From Apostichopus californicus (taxonomy: Eukaryota; Echinodermata; Holothuroidea; Aspidochirotida; Stichopodidae), in the NCBI GenBank assembly GCA_020650975.1, contig JAIPMN010010991.1, forward strand, positions 1 through 30,654: DNA of 30,654 bases, in the 5' to 3' direction. Shown piece after piece: positions 18,001-24,770 of this stretch (the stretch's first letter is position 1; every line of letters starts with the position of its first letter). Under the pieces are notes generated by a model. The model was not told the DNA's origin. It made no database searches and worked only from the letters and a program-made list of their open reading frames with translations. Both the position numbers and the translations under genes were made by a program.

Positions 18001-18459
18001 GAAACAAAATATGTATCTTTAGCAGTTTTGATATTACTTTCAGAATTTTTACGTAATACAGGCATGAGCTTTTTCCGCGAATTTGCGGAATATCCGTGAT
18101 TTCTTTTCTACCTCGGGGACAAAGACTATTATCCTAACACACTGTAGCATACGCAAACTGGAGCCTATACCGAAATTTTTGCAAAGTTCTGTTATTTTTG
18201 GGTACCCCAAGCTCATCCCTGGTAATAGAAAATGTTTGTTAACCCAAAAATGTCCCGCACATTATGTTACGCATAAATCATTCCCGTAGCCTCACTCTCA
18301 GTGCTTAAATTCGCAACAGATCGCTCACGACTAATCGTCTTCGTATGCTTTTTATCTTATCTTACAGCACAAGCACAAGCAGCTGCTCTGATGGCCGCCA
18401 GGTCGTTGGCTAACATCTCCAACTCCGCCCCTGCTCCTACGGCCCCTTCTGCTAGCTGA
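2999..18459 (+). CDS. ARID4: ARID4-family chromatin protein (ARID4A/RBBP1-like), 17 exons, 5' end outside window
   Basis: Spliced gene. Exons: 2999-3061, 3945-4038, 4372-4451, 4702-4793, 5296-5431, 5893-5975, 6535-6617, 7672-7866, 8802-8994, 9594-9849, 11297-11463, 12964-13057, 13573-14323, 14886-14948, 15681-17240, 17659-17805, 18368-18459. They sum to 4149 nt, exactly 1382 codons plus TGA, and every intron is GT-AG with matching phase. Domain order (residues counted from the first codon in the window): Tudor 1-79, Tudor-like 127-195, RBB1NT about 195-235, ARID about 265-350, chromo barrel about 485-550, charged helix 551-700, AT-hook 710-715, low-complexity acidic/basic region to about 1290, C-terminal coiled coil 1303-1350. 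This is the order of human ARID4A/B (about 1250-1310 aa). Known family role: nuclear subunit of SIN3-HDAC co-repressor complexes; the barrel reads methylated histone (H4K20me3 reported for RBBP1). The initiator methionine and about 40 residues should lie upstream. Invertebrates usually have one ARID4, so A versus B is not assigned. Confidence 0.95.
3070..3425 (+). mobile_element. LINE 3' remnant with reverse-transcriptase C-terminus (intron 1)
   Basis: The frame 3109-3180 reads [19 protein letters not shown], then EYGH and stop. This is the typical C-terminal tail of LINE reverse transcriptases of the W-N-x-L-P ... S-x-x-x-F-K-x-x-L-K-T-x-L-F type. Degenerate remains of the W-N-x-L-P-x-x-L-R part lie in shifted frames at about 3077-3108. 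A T-rich, probably 3'UTR, sequence follows to about 3425. The fragment begins within about 15 nt of the exon-a donor. It is inactive. Confidence 0.7.
3426..3944. other. Rest of intron 1
   Basis: AT-rich intron sequence with a (TA)n microsatellite at about 3625-3642. The 3' end has a tattacag acceptor. No other feature seen. Confidence 0.5.
3945..4038 (+). CDS. ARID4: ARID4 exon b: Tudor domain middle
   Basis: Residues 22-52. It reads [20 protein letters not shown] then [11 protein letters not shown], close to the human VGAIVETRTSDGSFQEA and SKLTDASWYTV blocks. Acceptor ttacag, donor gtaagt. It leaves one base (T) that completes a leucine codon with the next exon. Confidence 0.94.
4039..4371. 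other. Intron 2
   Basis: A 333-nt intron with a C-rich tract at about 4139-4195 (repeated CCCCTCC and CCCATCCC blocks), and a standard T-rich acceptor. No other feature seen. Confidence 0.6.
4372..4451 (+). CDS. ARID4: ARID4 exon c: Tudor domain end
   Basis: Residues 53-79. It encodes [20 protein letters not shown] followed by KHFHESE, almost identical to human [27 protein letters not shown], the signature of the ARID4 N-terminal Tudor domain. Acceptor cttgcag, donor gtgagt. It ends in phase 0. Confidence 0.96.
4702..4793 (+). CDS. ARID4: ARID4 exon d: linker after first Tudor
   Basis: Residues 80-109. It encodes [18 protein letters not shown] then a basic stretch ([12 protein letters not shown]). 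Human ARID4A has TLDQLPLTNPEHFGTPVI followed by a basic linker, so both sequence and exon border are conserved. The KRKRP stretch is a plausible nuclear-localisation patch. Acceptor ctcag, donor gtaaat. Confidence 0.95.
4794..5295. other. Intron 4
   Basis: A 502-nt AT-rich intron. An open frame runs from it into exon e, but the conserved acceptor ccacag at 5291-5295 defines the exon. Nothing else seen. Confidence 0.55.
5296..5431 (+). CDS. ARID4: ARID4 exon e: acidic linker and start of second Tudor-like domain
   Basis: Residues 110-155. An acidic run ([11 protein letters not shown]) is followed by [20 protein letters not shown] and ending LWFPAL. Human has EDEKEEESSEEEDE, then [21 protein letters not shown]. 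The acidic serine cluster looks like casein-kinase-type substrate sequence, an inference only. Acceptor ccacag, donor gtaagt. Confidence 0.94.
5510..5672 (+). mobile_element. LINE-like 3' tail (intron 5)
   Basis: Ends with AAATAAATGAAATGAAAT (about 5651-5668), the short tandem tail seen at the 3' end of several non-LTR retrotransposon families. The preceding 140 nt is T-rich like a LINE 3'UTR. It is heavily 5'-truncated and no reverse-transcriptase coding remains. Family not assigned. Confidence 0.5.
5893..5975 (+). CDS. ARID4: ARID4 exon f: second Tudor-like domain
   Basis: Residues 156-182. It encodes [20 protein letters not shown] then RSFKDNKY, matching human [28 protein letters not shown]. 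The exon ends within a tyrosine codon (TA|C). Acceptor ccacag, donor gtgagt. Confidence 0.94.
5976..6534. other. Intron 6
   Basis: A 559-nt AT-rich intron with a normal donor (gtgagt) and acceptor (cttcacag). No repeat or gene recognised. Confidence 0.5.
6535..6617 (+). CDS. ARID4: ARID4 exon g: end of second Tudor-like domain, start of RBB1NT
   Basis: Residues 183-210. It encodes [20 protein letters not shown] then DNSSLKS, the start of the RBB1NT region (named after the RBBP1 N-terminal segment). Acceptor cttcacag, donor gtgagt. It is followed by intron 7, which carries a large minisatellite. Confidence 0.92.
6712..7545. repeat. Minisatellite with higher-order periodicity (intron 7)
   Basis: About 20 copies of a 41-42 bp unit built on CTGGTACCTTACTACATGAA followed by taatgtaatctacccttacaca. 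Variants (GGTTCC, GGTATATTATTACG, TGGTATGATATTACATGCAG) recur in the same order 205 nt apart: GGTTCC at 6720 and 6925, and GGTATATTATTACG at 6840 and 7045. So five-unit blocks were amplified as a group. The array fills most of intron 7. Open frames over it are artefacts of its periodicity. Confidence 0.9.
7672..7866 (+). CDS. ARID4: ARID4 exon h: RBB1NT core and lead-in to ARID
   Basis: Residues 211-275. It starts [20 protein letters not shown], comparable to human KASIFLKTRVVPDNWKMD. A serine/acidic stretch follows ([20 protein letters not shown]), then [12 protein letters not shown], matching LQQLYKFMEDRG at the start of the ARID. Acceptor cctcag, donor gtaaga. One base is left to complete a serine codon. 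Confidence 0.95.
7867..8801. other. Intron 8
   Basis: A 935-nt intron before the main ARID exon. It contains a perfect 16-bp palindrome at 8298-8313 (TCTGGCCATGGCCAGA) inside a slightly more GC-rich block (8280-8370). No gene recognised. Confidence 0.5.
8802..8994 (+). CDS. ARID4: ARID4 exon i: ARID DNA-binding domain
   Basis: Residues 276-339. It begins [20 protein letters not shown], nearly identical to human [20 protein letters not shown]. Next come [22 protein letters not shown] and [10 protein letters not shown]. These are the ARID helices: L-x-x-L-Y/F-K, the GGC turn, and the W and SYN-K-Y positions. ARID domains bind DNA, in this family without strong sequence preference. A purine-rich G-run begins 22 nt past the donor (gtaggt). 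Confidence 0.97.
8995..9593. other. Intron 9 with G-rich tract
   Basis: A 599-nt intron. A purine tract with at least four G-runs (9017-9063, including 12 consecutive G at 9032-9043) begins 22 nt after the donor of the ARID exon and could form a G-quadruplex in the transcript. The rest is AT-rich without recognised features. Confidence 0.55.
9594..9849 (+). CDS. ARID4: ARID4 exon j: ARID C-terminal helix and Lys/Glu/Pro repeat linker
   Basis: Residues 340-425. It opens [11 protein letters not shown], comparable to human YLYGFEEYCRS, the last ARID helix. It then runs into RRRSSYERW and a tandem hexapeptide EKKKEP repeated three to four times (18-nt units, about 9721-9800), ending KSVPKKK. The hexapeptide repeat has no counterpart that I recall in the human proteins and is probably disordered. 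The donor is gtgatt and the exon ends in phase 0. Confidence 0.93.
10045..10302 (-). mobile_element. tRNA-derived SINE (intron 10)
   Basis: On the minus strand the 5' end (10302 to 10236) carries pol III promoter elements: an A-box-like TATATCAGTGGTTAACGCC and a B-box-like GGTCCTGAGTTCGAGTC, about 30 nt apart as in a tRNA gene. A body of about 150 nt follows and then an ATACAT-type simple tail near 10050-10075. No anticodon-bearing functional tRNA fold is apparent, so this is a SINE head, not a tRNA gene. Family not named. Confidence 0.7.
10303..10690. repeat. Irregular TACAAG-type simple repeat (intron 10)
   Basis: Many short, loosely spaced copies of TACAAGATACAAGAA and ACAATAC words (about 10410-10640) after an AT-rich (ATAT) stretch. 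It looks like a degenerated simple-sequence repeat. No coding content. Confidence 0.5.
10691..11116 (+). mobile_element. Possible retrotransposed tail with AATAAA and A-run (intron 10)
   Basis: AATAAA at about 11090-11095 is followed 12 nt later by a run of ten A (about 11107-11116), with AT-rich sequence before it. This layout is like the 3' end of a polyadenylated retrocopy or LINE. No coding remnant is recognised upstream, so the 5' border is a guess. Confidence 0.3.
11297..11463 (+). CDS. ARID4: ARID4 exon k: acidic linker between ARID and chromo barrel
   Basis: Residues 426-480. It encodes [20 protein letters not shown] and further acidic residues, then [18 protein letters not shown]. 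Human ARID4A also carries a long acidic/charged linker here. Assignment rests on phase (0 in, 2 out) that joins both neighbours, with acceptor tttcag and donor gtttgt. The donor is weaker than most in this gene. Confidence 0.88.
11464..12310. other. Intron 11, 5' part
   Basis: AT-rich intron sequence. It includes a perfect 10-bp inverted repeat with a 3-nt spacer at 12234-12256 (AATATTCATG / CATGAATATT). Nothing else recognised before the MITE. Confidence 0.5.
12317..12718. mobile_element. MITE with terminal inverted repeats and target-site duplication (intron 11)
   Basis: Left end CAGACCTCCCAGCA (12317-12330) and right end TGCTGGGAGGTATG (12705-12718) are inverted repeats matching at 13 of 14 positions. 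They are flanked by a direct repeat ATATGT (12311-12316 and 12719-12724), a likely target-site duplication. The 402-bp interior is AT-rich, has repeated ACCTTTA words near both ends and no transposase. The ends and subterminal repeats suggest a hAT-type non-autonomous element; 6 bp instead of 8 bp leaves the superfamily open. Confidence 0.82.
12725..12963. other. Intron 11, 3' part with poly-T tract
   Basis: Holds a long interrupted T-run (about 12850-12875) and a pyrimidine-rich stretch leading to the acceptor cttttag of the chromo-barrel exon. The T-rich tract may simply be an extended polypyrimidine tract. Confidence 0.5.
12964..13057 (+). CDS. ARID4: ARID4 exon l: chromo barrel, first strands
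   Basis: Residues 481-512. It encodes [20 protein letters not shown] then [11 protein letters not shown], matching human GTKVKVKYGRGKTQKIYEA. This is the first half of the chromo barrel (Tudor-knot) fold and includes the conserved VKVxYGRG strand. Acceptor cttttag, donor gtttgt. Intron 12 follows. Confidence 0.96.
13058..13572. other. Intron 12
   Basis: A 515-nt intron between the two chromo-barrel exons. A G-run of about ten (near 13113-13122) lies 55 nt past the donor. Open frames on both strands have no protein character. The acceptor follows a T-rich tract. Confidence 0.5.
13573..14323 (+). CDS. ARID4: ARID4 exon m: chromo barrel end, long charged helix, AT-hook
   Basis: Residues 513-762. 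It opens with the barrel's second half ([17 protein letters not shown] and [10 protein letters not shown]), comparable to human [15 protein letters not shown] and ADRIIWPLDK. Y529, W532 and Y536 keep the likely aromatic-cage positions, but the tryptophan after DE is valine (codon 13651-13653). Residues 551-700 are an almost pure E/K/R helix, far longer than the basic linker of the human proteins. KRGRPP at 14164-14181 is an AT-hook conserved with human KSKRGRPP. A Ser/Pro/Arg-rich tail follows ([12 protein letters not shown]). Donor gtgagt. Confidence 0.96.
13687..14136 (+). other. Predicted single alpha-helix (E/K/R-rich) in ARID4
   Basis: About 150 residues composed almost only of Glu, Lys, Arg and some Gln, with alternating acidic and basic blocks (for example [10 protein letters not shown] and [10 protein letters not shown]). 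Hydrophobic heptad positions are nearly absent until [14 protein letters not shown] near the end. This favours a single alpha-helix (ER/K type) over a classic coiled coil. The function is unknown; such helices often act as rigid spacers. Confidence 0.7.
14164..14181 (+). other. AT-hook motif (KRGRPP)
   Basis: The codons read KRGRPP within exon m. This is the core minor-groove-binding motif of AT-hook proteins, and human ARID4A has the same motif at the equivalent place after the barrel. It follows the long charged helix directly. Confidence 0.8.
14324..14885. other. Intron 13
   Basis: A 562-nt AT-rich intron with a standard donor (gtgagt) and acceptor (attcag). No repeat or gene recognised. 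Confidence 0.5.
14886..14948 (+). CDS. ARID4: ARID4 exon n: small Arg/Ser-rich exon
   Basis: A 63-nt exon, residues 763-783, encoding [20 protein letters not shown] then D. Acceptor attcag, donor gtatgt. Its phase (1 in, 1 out) equals that of both flanking junctions, so skipping it would keep the frame and it is a candidate cassette exon. I see no domain in it. Confidence 0.86.
14949..15486. other. Intron 14, 5' part
   Basis: AT-rich intron with a TTGTTG-rich stretch at about 14959-14995. No gene or clear repeat recognised. Confidence 0.45.
15487..15570. repeat. 24-bp tandem repeat (intron 14)
   Basis: TTGGAAGTTAAAGGCTTTAA plus aaca forms a 24-nt unit. It occurs twice without change (15487-15510, 15511-15534), then shortened, then as a fourth partial copy that runs into the palindrome at 15571. 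Confidence 0.85.
15571..15594. promoter_or_regulatory. Perfect inverted repeat with two forkhead-like motifs
   Basis: CTGTAAACAG (15571-15580), spacer TACA, then CTGTTTACAG (15585-15594): a perfect 10-bp stem. Each arm contains GTAAACA, the core bound by FOX proteins. It lies 86 nt before the acceptor of exon o. The structure is certain; any regulatory role is inferred. Confidence 0.4.
15681..17240 (+). CDS. ARID4: ARID4 exon o: large low-complexity acidic/basic exon
   Basis: A 1560-nt exon, residues 784-1303. It starts [20 protein letters not shown] and consists of alternating acidic tracts ([15 protein letters not shown]) and basic patches. [11 protein letters not shown] at 16361-16393 resembles both an AT-hook and a nuclear-localisation signal. 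Later parts are Ser/Thr/Pro-rich ([16 protein letters not shown]). The end, [10 protein letters not shown], aligns with human PRTYKWSFQL just before the C-terminal coiled coil. The closest thing to an LxCxE motif is LDCKV at 15866-15880, which lacks the glutamate. The strongly purine-rich coding strand creates a long spurious antisense reading frame. Confidence 0.95.
17241..17658. other. Intron 15
   Basis: A 418-nt AT-rich intron between the large low-complexity exon and the coiled-coil exon. No further features seen. Confidence 0.5.
17659..17805 (+). CDS. ARID4: ARID4 exon p: conserved C-terminal coiled coil
   Basis: Residues 1304-1352. It encodes [20 protein letters not shown], then [20 protein letters not shown] and KRFRRKERE. 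Human ARID4A has [44 protein letters not shown]. This is the best-conserved part of the C-terminus. Acceptor tttcag, donor gtgaga. Confidence 0.97.
17806..18367. other. Intron 16
   Basis: A 562-nt intron before the last coding exon. No repeat or gene recognised. Confidence 0.5.
18368..18459 (+). CDS. ARID4: ARID4 last exon: Ala/Ser/Pro tail and stop
   Basis: Residues 1353-1382 and TGA at 18457-18459. It encodes [20 protein letters not shown] then [10 protein letters not shown]. The human tail is also short and Ser/Pro-rich with little conservation. Acceptor cttacag. The joint with exon p is in phase and completes an alanine codon. Confidence 0.9.
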
Positions 18460-19000
18460 TATTACCAGTCCATCTATCGTTAAAAAGCAGTGATTACCAT
18501 GATGCCTGGACAGAACAGTTGCCTCCATGTAAGATATTGAATGACGAAGCAGACGTAATTGCAGGAAATAGTTCTCTTAAATTTTTTTTGTTTTGTTTTT
18601 GGTCATGTTCGGTCTATTTCCTGTCCTATTATTTTTTCATTCTTTTTCTCTCTCTCTCTTTTTAAGATCTATTTATGTATTTATTTTTGAAAAGGTTACA
18701 TTTCCCATGTCTGAAATTTCTCAAGTAATGCCTTGGTTTCACATGCTCGCTTATAATGTGCTAATTATGCCCCTTAATGCCTGTTTCCAGTGCCTTGTCT
18801 TACAGGTTTACCTGAGTTCATTTTTTTTTGTTTTGGTGTGGGTCAGTTTACATTTTTGCCATCCCTAAGGGTTACGTATAGCAGATAGCTACTAAGGAAG
18901 GGTCTTCTGATGTCACAAAAGATTTGACTTTGTTTTCATTTTTTACAAAAAAGGTGGGATATTTTGTGAATTAATTGACTATTTATATAATAAACATCCT
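18460..19000 (+). other. ARID4 3'UTR (minimum extent)
   Basis: Sequence after the TGA at 18457, T-rich with a CT-rich stretch at about 18645-18660, up to the first good polyadenylation signal. The true 3' end cannot be fixed from sequence alone. Confidence 0.6.
18989..18994 (+). terminator. Candidate polyadenylation signal AATAAA (first)
   Basis: First AATAAA after the ARID4 stop codon, 530 nt downstream. It gives the shortest plausible 3'UTR. Further AATAAA occur at 22297-22302, 24012-24017 and 24082-24087, so longer 3'UTRs are possible. Confidence 0.45.
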
Positions 19001-20280
19001 ATTCCTGATGGAAGAGAACATTCCAACTATTGATGATACGTAATTGGTTTTGGGTGGATTTGGATTATCTAAAAAACGAACTTACCTGTCCCTACACAAC
19101 TGTCAACTCTAATAATGTTTGTCTTGAATGTTCAGATAACCTTTGATTTATCTGTGTCTTCATTCCATTAATTACATTTTCCCACCTTATGGTCAAAGTA
19201 TACATTGTACATTTGTACAGATGTACATAGCATTTGTTACGAAACGAGGGAGTCAGTTGCATTGTTGTAATTTAACGACGTCACTTTCCATGCAAATACA
19301 TTTTTAGCACAGAATGTGTGTGAATTTGAATGTCATAACGGAAGGTTTTTAACCTTTGAATATGTCAAAAATCAAAATACAGATCGTACGATCGCACAAT
19401 TCAAAAGATTCGTTACAGCCTAGACGAACTTTGCATACTTAAACATGTGCTGGAGTTATTATCGATGTTATTAAATCTGAAGGCTGATCACGCCAACTTC
19501 AAACAAACAGATTTATTCTCTGGAGACAAAACTACATCGCAGAGTTTGTTTGGGAAGGTTGCCCTAGTGACTAGAGGAATACTGGTGGGGAGAGACAAAT
19601 CAAAACCAAGAAAAGAAAACCGACCATGTGGTTACACATTGGGGATCTGTGTCCAGAATATGTGTGAAAATTCTGATAAAAGCTTGAATTTCTTACCTCC
19701 TGTGTAAGTTTGTATGAAGAGTAGATCATAAGAAGACTCCAAAATATTGAGAACTTCGTTGGGCAATACAACTCGAGATGGTTTCTTCGTTGGCCTTTTA
19801 TTTTCTTAGCCGGGGGTTTGAGTGATGGGGGCGGGGTGAGGAAAAAGTTAAAAGTTTTGTCTCGGTGGTGGATTTGTTGTGTTGCATCCTTATAGCCTGC
19901 ACCAACCATTAGAGATCATGATAGCTTACAGACTACTGTAGTTCAAAATCAACCGGTCTCACACTATCAATTAGGATGTTTATTATGGTTCCTTTATTCC
20001 GTGACCTAATGTCTCAAAGGTTGTTTAAGATATATTGTAGATGTGAACCACATTTTCAAATCAGACATCAACACTGTACGTAGACCTACCACACTATTCA
20101 TACCAGAGGTACCTATCCTAGCCTACTTTTGCACATCAGTATTGGGGCTGAAGCTGCCGGTTTCATTACACTGTCTAAGATAATTTGATAAAAAGATAAT
20201 CCGATATCACTTTGTAGGAGGAGATTAATACTCTATAGGGTCAGTGCAGATGAACCCATTCGTGAATGAAGTCAGTCGGA
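19001..20280. other. 3' flank, no gene recognised
   Basis: AT-rich unique-looking sequence. A Pumilio-type TGTACATA lies at 19222-19229, which would matter only if this is 3'UTR. Short open frames at 19447-19909 on both strands show no protein family. Confidence 0.45.
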
Positions 20281-20289
20281 AATGGAAAT

Positions 20290-20305
20290 GGTTGTCATAG
20301 CAACC
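20290..20305. promoter_or_regulatory. RFX X-box-like motif
   Basis: GGTTGTCATAGCAACC contains GTTGTC-AT-AGCAAC, one base from the X-box consensus GTNRCC-N0-3-RGYAAC bound by RFX factors. A single motif with no gene start recognised nearby, so function is uncertain. Confidence 0.3.
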
Positions 20306-23300
20306 AGCTGCCCTAAATAGAAATAAGATACCATGAGTTAATTTATCAACCCAGCAAGAGTGTTGGAATTGAAGCGTTTTCTTGTTTTTAAAAAAACATC
20401 AAAGATTTCATTTGAGAGAGTTCTGCCAAATCCACACAGCAGAAAAGGTTAACGATGACAATGTTCATGTATTCAATTCTTCAGTTATCCTATTTATCCG
20501 TAATTATTAATGAAAATGTTCACCGATAGATGAAACTGCATCGTAACAGGTCAAAGTGATTGTTTTTCCGAAACGATTATTTTCCACATGAATGTCAACG
20601 ATGCCCTGACGTCAGTGAATTTGCGGGTTGTCGTTGGTCCGGGTTGTGGTTGGTCTGGTCGTTCTATGTATCTGTCTTCCTGAAAGTGCTTCCTTCAGCC
20701 ATATTGATAATTAATTATTTATTAATTAATGATGGGGGTCATTGTCGGTATTCCCAACACCACCACCTCATCCCACGTCCTTCTATTAATGGGTATTATG
20801 CTGTCGATGGGTCTGACATGAATTTGTACATTAAACTATAGCTTCACAAGGTTCTCTTCTCTTATAACGGGTCTTAAAGTTTTGCCGATATTTTACGTAA
20901 TTCAGTTTTCGTGGGGAAGTTTGACTATTTAGAAATATAAGTAAGTTTTCAACTTTAATATTCTAAAATGATCGTCTTTCAACGTAGGATATCAAAGTAA
21001 TTTAAAGAGAGAAGGTGTCTGAATAAATAGATTACTTGGGGCTGATGGAGAAGTCGGTATCTCAGAGATTCCTTCAGCAATCTCTCTCTCTCTCTCTCCG
21101 GTAACTGACCAGTGTTTCATAGAAGATTTGATTATTGCTTATGATTATTATGATAAATTCAGTATTTTCATTTTACTACTGGGAATCACCCTCTGGGGGT
21201 TTCTCCATTGCTTGGGAGGGTAATTGTATGGTACTCAGTTTTCACATCTTGGATATTTTTGTTTCGTCCTGTCGGCTAGTGGACTTTGTTCTTGCCAAGA
21301 AATTGAGACACCTAAACATTTTACATTCCATCTCAGTTTTCCCACTATGAATTTTTTTAACGAAATTTCTTGCTGTGATTTATTTATTTTCTCAGCTGGT
21401 TAAAAATGTTTCATCAGGGATATCTCTCTAAGAGTCAGCTGGACCTGTTAAGTTACATGAGAAAGTGGTTGTATTAATTTCGTTAAGATTCTTAAGATGT
21501 CGAAGTTAGGAGGTTGATATTTCTGATAGTGCTGTTTCTGTTCCCTTTCAAAGGACTCACTTGACGTTACAATGTTATGATCACATGGTCTCATTGTAAG
21601 GGGCCTGTGGTCAAGAGTGGATCGAGTTGTTTGGCTTTTATCGTGCCCAGGTTCTCTCGGGGGGAGGGAGGGGGGACTTAAAGGTGTCTAAGGGCCCCCT
21701 CTTATAGTAGCATTTAGGTTGGAAATGATATTCTTGCTGGATGCAAAAATATATTTCATAACATGTAAAACACAAGGAATTGCTGTCGGTAGTCGTAGAC
21801 ATATTATTCGCAGATAAGGGAAAAGCAGGAGGGGATGATAGATGGTTTTTAATGAATACACTTGGTTTGAAATAACCTGCTATTGTTATGCTAATGTTAT
21901 GCTAATGCTAACCTAATGTTTGAATCCTGTATCAATGGCAAACCAAACCCAGTCAATTTTTTGTAATCCAGCCGTTGTCATTTCAGAAAAAAACTTGTTG
22001 CGAAGAAATTGAGAATATTGAAATTATTACCCAAGATGATGTGTATCAAAATATGCTCTCATGTTCAAAATAACAGTCATTTTGTGAAAGAATGTCAAAG
22101 AATGTACCTCGAGTAGTTTCCCTTTAAGGTTAAAAAATAGTCCATATCTCGTGTTTTTTTGGGACAAAATGTGGTACCTGGAGGGGCATGTCTAAGGACC
22201 CGTTTACAGGTGGGCAAAACAACAGTTCTCCCAGAATGGTGTCAAAATGATAATAGTGCTCGTTTACGAGAAATTTACAGAAAATTTTAATATGTTAATA
22301 AAATAATTATGATTATTTAAGTGGTAGCATTGTTCCTTTCTTTCTTCTTTTTTTGTAACTTTAGAATATTGGATTTCACAATTTGAAATCTTTGTATGAA
22401 AATTGATAAAATTTTGCAACATTTCAGGATTTGGGTATTATTAAACAGTAAGTGTCATTCTGTTTCTAATTTTTAGTTATGTGGTGCTTTCTTGACGGGC
22501 ATATCCCACAGTTTAGGAAAGAAATGTATTATTACAGATTTAATGTATTAATTTTGGTAAATTTTGATCTAATTTCTTACTAAACTCACACAATATATCC
22601 CATATTTTTGCAGTACATGAAGATTGACTTTAAGATTCATTTCAAATAATGAGAGATAAAAAGTAGATTTCAAATATTTGCAATTTGTGTTGTGGTAATG
22701 GTTTATAGTATATTGAAATCGCTTTTGGGTTAACCACCTTTTTTTTTGTCAAATTGAAAGGAATCATTTATTACTTGCTAATGAATATTCATTTCATGCA
22801 GGAAATTTATGAATTTTAAGAGAATAACTCATGTCATCAACTGCAGTCTTTATTTTGAGTAATAATGCTCATAAATGTTTGATAAAAATGTGAGAAATTG
22901 GCCAGCAAGAATACCAAAAAGGTTGCTTTAATATGAAGATTTTTCGATTGCTTAAATGCTTGCTACTTTCTGCGTCATTGTGTAAGATGAAAAATTCAAT
23001 GTCGGAGTCATGAAGTACTCTTTTAACAGAGGTTGTAAGACTAGAAAACAAACTTTAGATTTTACAACGAATATTTTGTACATCCAAATTTGTACAGTAA
23101 ATAATGCATTTTTTCCCCCCCTCTCCCTTTCTTTCAGAATTTCTTTGTAAATATTATGTATAGTGCTTTTATTTCAAATTGTGTTATTTCCACGGCAATT
23201 CTGCTCATCACTGGAAAACGTACAAGACATATGATTCAGTAAAATTAGTAAAAGCTAGGGTAATTTCATTCACATTATGCTTATTAAAGCATACTTTATC

Positions 23301-24100
23301 CCTTATTGTCATTCTTAATTTTTTTTTTTCTTTTCCTTTTTTTCTTGTCGAAACTTTCCATTACCAAACTTTAAGGTAAACAGAGGGGAACAGGTGCTCA
23401 ATAAGTATTCTAAGTGAAATGTGAAACAAGATAAAAATTATAGTTATGGCTCTTAGAGGGTACAGTAGATTTACAGAACTTTATAATTTCTCTTAAATTT
23501 GGACAATGCGACACATTTTTCTTTTATCGTGAGGGGGGGGGGGTAGGGGGATCTTGGAACTGAGTAATAATTTACTGTACCATCCAAAACATTAATTCTA
23601 CAATCTTTAAATTATTTTGGTATTAGAAATCTCCAACCATTGTTTCCTATATTCTAAGAAACTGTTGTCTTAATTTTAAATATTGGCTGGATAGAGGGGT
23701 GTTAGGAATAGGTGATACCTCTATACTTATTAGTGAGGTAGAGGTTTAAGTATGATCTTATTGGAGAAACGTTAAGCTGTTAAGTTAAAGAAGACCGTGG
23801 TAAAATATGCACTGCTGTTTATTTGCTATATTTTTGGGGAAATATGAACTTTTCTCATTCGCTAAAAATGGATGATCTTGGTCTATATAGATTTGCCTTC
23901 TGATTCTAATTTTGATGGACAAATTTATTGTGGTGTTGTACAGAATTCTGTTGTAAAATAATTTTCACGTTTATTTGAAATAATTTGTATGGCGACGTGA
24001 TTGTGATCAGTAATAAAATCATATTTTGTGTGAATAGTTCTTTGGTTACTCTGACACGTGTAGATTTTTCTTTACTTGAAAAATAAACCAAAAGATTGAA
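20306..24100. other. Long 3' flank, no gene recognised
   Basis: AT-rich sequence with few repeats. It contains a (TC)n microsatellite at 21081-21098, a 12-bp palindrome ATGAATATTCAT at 22781-22792, a pyrimidine tract plus AG at about 23109-23137, a Pumilio-type TGTAAATA at 23146-23153, a G-run at about 23532-23542, and AATAAA at 22297, 24012 and 24082. It could include an extended ARID4 3'UTR or a non-coding transcript. No coding exon is supported. Confidence 0.4.
24082..24087 (+). terminator. Candidate distal polyadenylation signal AATAAA
   Basis: AATAAA followed within about 40-60 nt by GT/T-rich sequence (TTGTTTTGTTTTGTTTTC), a typical downstream element. It could end a long 3'UTR form or an unannotated transcript. 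No transcript evidence is available here. Confidence 0.3.
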
Positions 24101-24459
24101 AAATTATTAGCTGTGTCAAATTGTTTTGTTTTGTTTTCTTATTCTTCTCATTGCTGAATTTGTCTCACAAGTATTAAATGGTGAATGGCCAGTATCTCGG
24201 TATTGGGGAGGGGAGGGGGGGACAAGTGGGTGGGTGGGATGGAGGTGTTAGAACACAGGGACTTTATTATTACTAAAATCACTAGTAAATTGAAAACTGA
24301 GCCCTGAGTGGAAAGAAAATGAAGGGGCAGGTGTAAGTTTACTGTCATTGTTTGCTTCAAAAGGGTGGATTCATGAAGAGGTATTTGTTTGCTTGCTAAA
24401 TTCTTTTTTGTATTTCTTGTCAGAGACAAAAGGAATATATGGGATAGTGATGGTGTGTG

Positions 24460-24770
24460 AGGGTGCATCCGTGTATGTATGTGACACTTGCTTGTAAACA
24501 CGGTAACTCAAAAAGGTAATGGTGGATTAACTTCATACATGGTATGTGGATGATGGACCCGTCTTATTGAGTAAAAGCAACCTAATGTATTCTATGAAGT
24601 TCAATGGTTATTTGGGGTCAACAGAGGTCAAACTCTGAATCCTTTGTGAACAATGATAACTCAAAAAGTACATCTTGTTGAACTTCATACTTGGTATGTA
24701 GATCCAGCTTCTCAACAGGCATCAAAGTCTGGAAACCTTTTAAACATGATAACTTCAAAATGAAAGCTTC
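24460..24770. repeat. Interspersed repeat related to the 1690-2830 array
   Basis: Begins with a GTATGTATGTGAC head and CTTGTAAACACGG, like the copies at about 1745 and 2804. AACTCAAAAAG recurs at 24505-24515 and 24658-24668 (153 nt apart), each followed by a TTCATAC-TGGTATGT block, with a weaker third unit at about 24750. An AGGTCA half-site lies at 24625-24630. Confidence 0.65.

Noticed and set aside
23706-23756. Complementary words (ACCTCT/AGAGGT and ATACTTA/TAAGTAT) suggesting an RNA pseudoknot
   Set aside because: Short words in AT-rich sequence are expected by chance, and there is no support from context.
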